In this document: one piece after another, positions 8,889-16,072 of the stretch | Layout: every line of letters starts with the position of its first letter | How positions within the stretch are numbered: position 1 is the stretch's first letter | Assembly (NCBI GenBank): GCA_946803715.1 | Contig: CAMPET010000002.1 | Span: forward strand, 839,231-855,302 | Origin: Beroe ovata | Lineage: Eukaryota > Ctenophora > Nuda > Beroida > Beroidae | Direction of reading: 5' to 3' | Length of the DNA: 16,072 nucleotides | Translations under genes and position numbers: made by a program | Notes under the pieces: model-generated | Told to the model about the DNA's origin: nothing | Database searches by the model: none | Seen by the model: the letters and a program-made list of their open reading frames with translations, nothing else

Positions 8889-10811
8889 GTATGATCCTTG
8901 AAAACTGGTAACTGGTTCTCTCATCCAGCACTGGTTAATGGAAACAACTGCGCTGGTCCAACAGTTGGGAAGTTTTGCATGAATGTTGCTATTGACAAAT
9001 GCAGAAAGGCAGGAGTTGGAGTTGTTACAGCTAAAGGTAAGAAGAATGCTATTCTTGAAATTCTTGAGGCGATTCTTTTTGTCATACAAATAATCATCAG
9101 GCTCAAATCATTACGGCATTGCTGGGTACTATGGATTGATGGCTAAAGAGGCTGGTTTGATTGGAATCAGTATGACCAACACTTCTCCACTTGTGGTGAG
9201 TGTCCGGTGAGTGAGAGTCGTGATTCTAACTATAAACCACGGCTAAATGCATTACTAATGCATGCGATGACCAGTTGAAAGAGGGTTTATCCGCTTTGTA
9301 TAATGCCTCCAGGTGCCCACTAGAGCGAAGGACTGTACTTTGGGAACTAATCCTATATCAGTAGTGGCCCCAGGCCGCGAAGATGATTGTTTTGCTTTAG
9401 ACATGGCCACATCGACTGTAGCTCTCGGCAAGGTTTGTTTTGAACAGTTCATAAATTTACACAGTTAATAAGTTTACAACTGTATTGTTTGAATCAGTAG
9501 TGAATTTTTTGTCTCCAGTTTATGTGGTAGAAGTTTCAGGTCTACCTTCGAGTTGTCCACAGATACACAGTGAAATAAACCTGCTTAACATATTTCATTC
9601 TAGCCCCATTGAGCTGAAAACCTGTTTCGTGCAACTATTCTATTGTCCCCTTAACTTAGAATCGGGTCACGGAACTAAAGTTATCTATTAGACAAGTATT
9701 TCCTCTCAGATCGAAGTTTCTAGAAGGAAGGGTGAGCCACTTCCCCCAGGCTGGGGCTGTGATTCCCACGGGGTTGAAAGTCTGGATGCTGGCGCAGTGC
9801 TGGATGGAGGCGGACTCTCTCCGCTGGGTGGAAGTGAAATATCCGGTGAGGAACTATAGTTCGATGAACTTGTAATAAAGTGGGAGAGAGTAAATTTATC
9901 AGTTAAAGTAAGTGTTCAAATGCGGCATCATCGGGCCCAAATTTTATTGTTATAATCACTGTTTGTCAAGCCGAAACTTCCTCTGAGAAAGAATAAGCAT
10001 TGTTTCCCCTAGGAGGATACAAGGGCTATGGGCTGGCCATGTTAGTGGAGTTACTGTGTGGAGTCCTGTCGGGGGCAAAGTGGGGTTCTCATATCAGGAG
10101 TTGGAATGAAACCGACAACTTCAGCGTTGCTAATCTCGGACAATTCTTCATGGCGCTTGACCCTGCTGCTTTTGGAGATGGTTTCTCCGATCGATTACAG
10201 GACATGATGGATGAACATCGGTCAATGGAACCTGTGAGTGAGGATAGTTCACAATATTCGTAATTTCGTGTTTAAGTGGTAGTACTTTGTCATATGTTGT
10301 GAAGAATCTTTCTGACGGAGTGGTGTCATGAAATTAGCTACGTCACACTTCTGTAGTGGTGTCATTTGTCAACAATTTGTGACGAAAATATGCCGATTCT
10401 TTATACACACCTATTCAACTGGTGTCAAGAGATTCATATCTGTGTCAAGATTCTTATCATGAAAAGTGCCCTTAGGAGTGCTAATTTCCTCACTCCTACC
10501 CACACACACACAGATATCAGGAGAAAGTAGCGTCCTGGTGGCTGGTGATCCAGAACGAACAGCGGAGGCAAGGTGTAAAGATATGGGTGGAATCCCCTAT
10601 CATACTGCTATCATCAGAGACATGGTAATTGCCCTAATTGCTAATTATCCTAATTGAGGGTTGTTCAAATTCAAGTTGTTCAGTAATCAGGATGCGGCCA
10701 GTGATATAGTGTGTGTTCAGAAATGGTTGTTAACTCGGCATTTTACAGGAGGAATTTGCAAAGAAGATTGACGTTGAACCGATGCAAACATTTGAAGTGA
10801 AGGACGAATAG
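8461..10811 (+). CDS. malate/L-lactate dehydrogenase family 2 (Ldh_2) oxidoreductase, 9 exons, complete
   Basis: Exons 8461-8623, 8765-8845, 8929-9036, 9101-9195, 9313-9432, 9710-9845, 10013-10233, 10514-10624 and 10749-10811 total 1098 nt: 365 residues plus TAG, the usual Ldh_2 length. Every intron is GT-AG and every phase matches. Motifs in order: DSRGHYSHG (42-50), SNHYG (119-123), LGTNP (159-163), DMATS (179-183), GK (188-189), PPGW (201-204), GGYKGYG (235-241) and GDPE...R (319-328). The family uses NAD(P)H to interconvert 2-hydroxy (or imino) acids and 2-oxo acids, with conserved His residues in the SHG and SNHxG motifs. Substrates vary (malate, sulfolactate, ureidoglycolate, diketogulonate, cyclic imines) and cannot be chosen here. 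ATG 8461 has a poor context; the next ATG at 8470 is better and fits the family N-terminus. LVNGNN (83-88) has Asn where family members usually have Asp. No targeting signal is certain. Confidence 0.93.
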
Positions 10812-11129
10812 AGCCATAATTTATTCCTCGCCACATAGAACTTTATGGCATAAGAGATTTGAAAATTTGGGTTGTCACAGGTTTAGCTTTTTATATTGAA
10901 AATTTTATTTCGTTTTTAGAACTATTTTTCTGGTTTTGTCTTTGAATAATCAAATGTCACCTCAGAATTTGAAATCTGTCGTAGAATTTGTACTTCTGTG
11001 GCTGGCATGTACACAACAATCAAGTGTCAATTTCATCATTTCTCTTCAAAGCCAGGTAAGTCATTGTTCATTTCATCCAATTTACGCATGTGATTGAAGC
11101 TTGTACATGCGAACAGCCGAGCGCTCCCT
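10812..11129 (+). other. 3' flank / 3' UTR of the Ldh_2 gene
   Basis: AT-rich sequence after the TAG. No canonical AATAAA is close to the stop. CCAG|GTAAGT at 11052-11061 is a consensus splice donor, so a 3' UTR intron or the first exon of another transcript is possible. A short frame ATG...AAGCCA precedes it from 11008. There is not enough evidence to call a gene. Confidence 0.4.
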
Positions 11130-11290
11130 ATGTCCCACTCAGGCGTGGGTTGATCTGATCGCGAAATCCGCACGACAATAGCATTTGAAATTTCGCGCGT
11201 TACTAGCAATTACCACTGACGCGCGTGTCTGAAGTATGGCGCGCAACCGCCATTTCGCCGTCGCTCATTGGCCATTGCAGTCACTGGATG
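11130..11290 (+). promoter_or_regulatory. candidate CpG-rich promoter with CCAAT and YY1-like words
   Basis: A locally CG-rich island with AAATTTCGCGCGT (11188-11200), a 13-mer also found at 4671-4683, then GGCGCGCAAC, CCGCCATTT (11247-11255, resembling a YY1 site) and ATTGG (11267-11271, an inverted CCAAT box). Similar word combinations occur in the CpG blocks upstream of the Ldh_2 exons. No clear coding exon follows within about 1 kb, so the transcript it would serve is unknown. Confidence 0.33.
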
Positions 11291-13757
11291 CGTGGCGTTG
11301 CTGAGAGCACATTTCTATGAGAAGCCTTCCTTCCTTACAACAGTCTTGGTTCACTCGATGGAGTAGAGTATCATAAGATGAAGTATAATCTGTGTAAAAC
11401 AATGGTCCCGTAGCCCCCACGATCCCCAATGAGTAGTTCCACGGTGGTTTCCATGTCTCGCCGCGCATACCATCGTCTCAAATGACAAAAAGAACGGTAT
11501 TCTGATGTAACTCAATTACTGACCCCAGATGCATGAAATCCCACAAAATCCTGAGGAATTATTACCGAGACTTTAATTTCTATTTGCGATTATGGGCTCA
11601 ATACCGATGCTCCGTAGTCCATTGTAATGAATAATATGCCTACTGAGCACAAAATATCACATAACAAAAATGATTATCGTAAATGTGTCGTGAAAACTTT
11701 GCAACGGGAAGCTGAGTGTCTGCAGCAGTTCCCTGCACCACGCATGATAATTAGTGAATATAATGAAGTAACAGCTGATAAGAGTCGTGCCAAGACTTGT
11801 CGGGCTCTAATTTTCCTGAATTCATTAGAATTTCGTGCTCTCTCGCTTTCTCTCTCTCAGATTATTTGTATTCCGCAATATATTTCGTCATCTCTGGATA
11901 TAGGTGGTTATAAATTGTTCACTTTGTTAATTGTTACCCAAGCCTGTTGTCGGAATGTTGTCGCTATATTCCGTATAGGAGGTCGCGACAACATAACAGT
12001 TTGTTTTCTGATGATCGTCAACAACCTATCATCGTTAGGATGATATGGATTAATAACAACGTTGCCATTTCCGGTCACGTTTTGTGGAATACCCCACACT
12101 TTTCCCGGATATACGTGTATCGATGACAGCAGCAGATTACATTCTCAAAGAGAGTCGCCGCCTCGTATCTCGGCATATTATGGCGACCGAGTGTTTTCAC
12201 GAAGACACGCGCTTACACGCGGGAATTTGCGTTCCTTCCGAAATTCGACCACACCCGCAAATATTTGATACCTACTCCCTTCTCATCAATATACATTCTC
12301 CCTTTCTCATGATGTTCAGCTTAGCACGATATTTTAACTGCAATTGCACAGTTATGGGGTGTGGGTATTTCCAGCGACCTAGAGTCCTGTTTCTCACGGT
12401 AGCTCTGTATTCCTAGAGTTTACCTATGAGCTTGTTAAAAACTGTCACATTTAAACGTCATAATGTCATATTGAGTACCTACCTAGCAGTATTATAATTT
12501 GTAACACAATTGTTTCCAGATTTCTCGTGATTACGCTTCAGGTATTCAGGTTCCCTCTACGATATCTTACCTTATCTCTCACCGACCATGCTATAGATAT
12601 GATAACTCAACTACGATGCGATCATTTTCATCATGAATCCTTTCGGGGCCCTTCTTTCCGTTATTTCTTGATAAGAACATAGACTTCAAGATGAATGCGT
12701 CCATCGCAACGATTCTTGAGGTCTGTTGATCTTAAGTTGGCTGTAGAAATAAAGTGTATGTTGCCGGGTATGCGGGTGAGTGCCCTGTTTTTATTTTTAA
12801 GACTAATTGAGTAATTGAACCCTTCTCCAATTTCCTAAATCCAATGTATACAATATTTGACACGTATTACCTTTTTTCTGAAAAAAGAGTTTCGACCCAC
12901 TGCACCTTCCAATACACTTTATTCTCACGCGTTATTATCTTCGGAAAGTTAGTCGGAAGTCCGTTACGACAAGTGAAATGACTGATGACTTGGCCACTAG
13001 TTCTCATCCCTTGATCACAGCTATCCGAGTTTCTCTCAGTCTCTTGCAGGGGTCAAATCAAATTCCAACTTATATAATATCCGTTATGGATTTTGCATAA
13101 TATTTATAAATAACAACATATTATATACTGTGAATGGGGCAATGTGGGCAGGTTTAATCTGATTATTATATTTCCCTGCAGGGAAGGAGGTGAATATAAA
13201 GGGGATGTAAGACCTAATTAACCTCACTCGCGCGCAGTCTGTAACCTAATTAGAAACGTGCGAATTTCACATGGTACCCTTCTGTACAATATTATGTCCT
13301 GTTGCTCTTTTTCATTTTGTACTACAGTTTTATACAATTCTGATAGATACTAATACGAAATCAGAATTCGGAATTCGTTATGAAAAGGGTGTCGCCGCTT
13401 CTGGCTTTCAGTTTCTGATTAATTTTCCCTGAATTAGTGCTGAGACATTTATATGTCTCTGATTTTTTTGAAAGCTGATCGTTGTTTTCAGGATTAATTT
13501 CTTCTCGAGACGTTTTCAATTTGCTCAAGAATCAGTTCTGTTTGCATTCCTAGCGCGAACTCTAATTCCATTAACATTATGAAAATATGTGTACGCATAT
13601 TATTTACTTACAATCGGGGCGCAGTGAAATAATGAGTTGACCCCTAGCTACACAGTGTCCTCCAGTCTTCCACTCCTTCCTACACCAATAAATTCACGCT
13701 TATAGATATTGAGTAGACACACGAGTTCAATATGCCACAAATATTAAGGTTCCGTGT
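11291..13757. other. intergenic stretch, no supported gene
   Basis: The best open frame is 12084-12416 (110 codons, plus strand), which includes MTAADYILKESRR but has no recognisable domain or convincing splice sites. AATAAA followed by GT-rich sequence at about 12749-12780 could be a polyadenylation site, but no transcript leads to it. A CCTAATTA-type repeat word recurs at 13214-13252, and TTCCCTGCAGGGAA at about 13171-13184 is a short palindrome. Otherwise I see nothing definable. Confidence 0.45.
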
Positions 13758-13840
13758 TTAACACCAAATATTACACCCGTACACGCCCTTTAGATTAAAT
13801 TAATCTAAAGGGCGTGAACGGGTGTAATATTTGGTGTTAA
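13758..13840. repeat. 83-bp near-perfect palindrome with TTAA ends (foldback/MITE-like)
   Basis: The left half starts TTAACACCAAATATTACACC and the right half is its reverse complement, ending GGTGTAATATTTGGTGTTAA. The arms are about 40 nt with one A/A mismatch, and the centre is ATTAAATTAAT. TTAA at both ends fits elements that insert at TTAA sites (piggyBac-type and similar MITEs), although a pure palindrome of this size could also be a cruciform-forming sequence of other origin. The loop is too short for a normal pre-miRNA. No coding sequence lies inside. Confidence 0.9.
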
Positions 13841-14610
13841 TCATTAATGTTCCCGCGATTCTTATAATGATTTTATTAGATCTCAGGTTAAGCTATACAG
13901 CTCTTTACCCAATATATCATTTTCGTAGATGTTTATTGGCAGAAATAATCTCGGGATATATATTCGACGCCGTCAGTATTAACCAATTTGTTATTTTTGG
14001 CTGTGAGTTAACGGTTTATAATAGACGGACTTTTGTATGCCCGCCACGCGTTCGGACTGTGTTATCCGCGCACCCATACAAGTGGCTAAGATCATCACAT
14101 TAAATCATCTGGTTCATGCAGGAACTTTACTGAGATCATTTCCTGCTCTTGTTGATTTTACCTCCTCTCTTGTCTGTTTGAGTCGAAGCTGGGTGCATGT
14201 TTCGGTTTCCCTGGGGAGATGTTAGCTGAATAAGGCAAGTTACCCATATCTCCAGCAGTCCGATTGATATCACCCCATGAAGAATTGTTTGACCATGGAG
14301 CGAACATTCCACTTTGTAAAGATCATTATAGATTATCTGCTTAGTGGAATCTGCCGAGGGAATCTGTACCTGTACTGCCCATTCTTATGTTTAAAACACT
14401 GATATATGTGAATAGTTCGCATATTTTAACTTCTTTATATCGATGTCACATTCTTACGCAATCTTTTTATTTGTTGCAACTTGCAATTCGCGGATTTGAT
14501 ATTTGCTGATTGCTCTGTCTTGAGAAGAGGCGGCGTTCTACTTGTTGCGATTTTCAATTTTCTAAAATCTGCCCATAATCATGACACACTATTTTCAGTG
14601 ACATGCCATT
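13841..14610. other. upstream flank of the secreted-protein gene, no gene seen
   Basis: AT-rich sequence with open frames of up to 90 codons that lack domains. TTTTCAG at 14592-14598, shortly before the next gene's ATG, could be the acceptor of a 5' UTR intron, so part of this stretch may be intron. Confidence 0.4.
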
Positions 14611-15706
14611 ATGCTGACGGCTGTAACTCTTAGTATTCTTGCGTCGTTGGTGACGGGCCAACAGCTGGTCAGCCGAGACAACAAATTCAAAGGTAATCGG
14701 GGGGGGGGGCGTGGGGGATCCACCCTTTCCATGAGTTACTCTCCGTGGGGTGATTTTGATTAGAACTCACGACCAATTCACCATACGTAGCAATGCTCAT
14801 ATTGATCTAGGTATCGTTAATGATTATATAACTGGTGACCCAAATCTTAACCGTTTTGGAATATACATAAACGGAAAATTCACTATATTGTTCCCAGGTA
14901 TTGTTGGAATCAGTGAAGATGGCAATACTCTGCTCTACAATGGTCTGATCACAAAACACTGGCAGAAGACGCGTATTGACGAGATCAAGATCAAGAAGGT
15001 GAATTGTGACTGTGAGAGAGAGTGTTGATTGGTGCGATACTGATCTCCCATTCAATCCCTGATTTTAGTAACGAGGAACTGGGAACGAATCCTATTCTTC
15101 GGATGAGGTGTAATGTTAGGATGTAATGGGAGAAATGAGGGATTGTTTTCTCGCCCGCGCGAAAGCTATCATGGGTGACCACGCCCCCTCATATTGCTCA
15201 CCCCCCTGACCTGACTCCACTCTTACCCCGTGAGCTTAGGCGGACGTGAACCCACACGATAACAAGATTTACGCTATTGAGCTGGAGTCCGCAATTGTGT
15301 ACCGGAAATCCAGCTTTGCTGACAGTTTCGAATACGTGGACTGTTGCGCTACAGCATTCACTTTTGTAGGTACGAACGTTACGCACTTTTGTGTTATCAA
15401 TCACTTTAAAACACGTAACATAAGTGATTCCCGGAGTCATTTATATTCCATTGATTTATAGAAATAGTTCTGGAAAAGGCGAGAATAGTCAATAATGTGA
15501 CTTTGATTTTCACTGAATATAGGGTTGATATTGTGTCGCGTGATATTCACTGAAAATGGCAATATTTCCAGACAGCATTATTGAGGGCCTCCCACCTGTG
15601 GTTAAGCTACTGGTTGTGGACGGGAATACTCTCTTTGCTAAGCGCCACTTTAACGACTACCTCATCGCATTCGATATTGATATCGCCGTTCTTGATATCT
15701 CCTCAG
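14611..15706 (+). CDS. unrecognised secreted protein, N-terminal 4 exons (3' end not seen)
   Basis: Exons 14611-14692, 14811-14998, 15240-15369 and 15572-15706 join in frame with GT-AG borders, giving about 178 residues with no stop. Residues 1-17 (MLTAVTLSILASLVTGQ) look like a signal peptide, so the product is probably secreted or a type I membrane protein. The rest is rich in short beta-like stretches with recurring D-[GN]-[NK]-x-[LI]-[LFY] turns at 64-69, 97-101 and 150-155. This suggests, without proving, beta-propeller-type repeats. A vicinal Cys pair lies at 125-126. The first two exons join best at the acceptor ATCTAG before 14811; the more upstream AG sites break frame. An out-of-frame ATG lies just 5' of the start (14603). 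The last donor (CAG|GTTTGG, 15706) is weak, and no further exon is recognisable. I do not recognise the family. Confidence 0.6.
14699..14716 (+). repeat. G-rich run just after a splice donor
   Basis: Eleven consecutive Gs (14699-14709) followed by CGTGGGGG, starting 7 bases into intron 1 of the secreted-protein gene. The run is an intronic G tract and is prone to length errors in sequencing. Confidence 0.9.
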
Positions 15707-15744
15707 GTTTGGCTTTCACAAATCGCACACATTCACTCAATTCC

Positions 15745-16012
15745 TCATAGCAATTGCTGCTCTCATCCTCTAGACCTCCTACTTACCCCCTTCTTACCAC
15801 TCTTACCCCACGGTCAACTTCCTCAACCACTCTCAACCATTCCACCCCGTCCCCTTTTCATTTCACCTCCTCATCTCACCTCCCGATTTCACTCCTCCCC
15901 TCACCCTCTCCTCACTCCTCACCCTCTCCTCACCACTCTCTCCTAACCCCTCCCCTCACTCCTCTCCTCACTCTCCCCTCTCCTCACCCCTCACAACACA
16001 CACCACACACCA
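15745..16012. repeat. pyrimidine-rich low-complexity tract (CTCAC/CTCTCC units)
   Basis: About 270 bp that are almost all C and T on the plus strand, with irregular repeats of CCTCACCCTCTCCTCACTC from about 15890 on, ending in ACACACCACACC. Open frames across it (SPHPLLT-type peptides) are artefacts. It probably lies in an intron of the secreted-protein gene. Confidence 0.9.
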
Positions 16013-16072
16013 CACCAAAAACAAAAAAAAACACAAGAAGCAAAAAAAAAAAAAAAAAAAAAAAAAACGAGA
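16013..16072. repeat. A-rich end of the window
   Basis: Runs of A, including a pure stretch of about 24 bases (16044-16067), interrupted by ACACAAGAAGC. It follows the pyrimidine tract directly. It could be a retroposon tail, but no element body is recognisable, or low-quality sequence at a contig edge. Confidence 0.8.

Noticed and set aside
8461-10811. Recent bacterial contamination or a prokaryotic gene
   Set aside because: Although Ldh_2 is common in bacteria, the gene has eight GT-AG introns with matched phases and base composition like its surroundings.
11265-11468. Minus-strand open frame of 67 codons next to the CpG block
   Set aside because: No domain and no splice context. GC-rich sequence lengthens chance frames.
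12084-12416. Plus-strand open frame of 110 codons
   Set aside because: No recognisable domain, no convincing splice borders and no conserved motif. The length is compatible with chance.
13758-13840. A microRNA precursor
   Set aside because: The stem is long enough, but the loop is essentially three bases and pairing is nearly perfect to the ends, so a foldback element is more likely.
1-16072. tRNA, rRNA or CRISPR arrays
   Set aside because: I saw no tRNA cloverleaf words (GGTTCGA-type arm), no rRNA sequence and no regular repeat-spacer pattern.

Overview
This is nuclear DNA of an intron-rich eukaryote, most likely an invertebrate animal. The evidence is interrupted genes with GT-AG introns and metazoan-style donors (GTRAGT), standard-code exons of 60-220 nt, long CA/TG microsatellites, AT-rich non-coding sequence, and a class-IX-like myosin. 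The species cannot be named from the sequence.

Layout. (1) 1-1590: intronic or flanking sequence with a CA tract (18-112) and a TG tract in the opposite sense (855-989). (2) 1591-3863, minus strand: the first five coding exons of a myosin-IX-like gene. They encode a 50-residue leader, a Ras-association (RA) domain on two exons, and the start of the motor domain up to just before the P-loop. The gene runs off the left edge. (3) 3864-8460: intergenic and promoter sequence dominated by a 2.0/1.8-kb direct duplication (4265-6289 and 7054-8888). A 762-bp segment bounded by single Ns (6290 and 7053) separates the copies. Each copy carries a CpG-rich block and exons 1-2 of the next gene. (4) 8461-10811, plus strand: a complete nine-exon gene for a 365-residue malate/L-lactate dehydrogenase family-2 (Ldh_2) oxidoreductase. 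Only the second copy of exons 1-2 sits next to exons 3-9. (5) 10812-14610: mostly featureless, with a candidate CpG/CCAAT promoter block (11130-11290) and an 83-bp near-perfect palindrome with TTAA ends (13758-13840). (6) 14611-15706, plus strand: four exons of an unrecognised, apparently secreted protein that continues past the last exon seen. (7) 15745-16072: pyrimidine-rich low-complexity sequence ending in an A-rich run.

The myosin and dehydrogenase genes are divergent neighbours, and the CpG-rich block between them could serve either or both. Nothing suggests the three genes share a pathway.

The duplication is probably two haplotypes of one locus laid end to end by the assembler, because its edges coincide with the single Ns. 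A real tandem duplication leaving a truncated 5' gene copy is the alternative. The most likely undescribed items are the secreted protein at the right end and the TTAA-ended palindrome.
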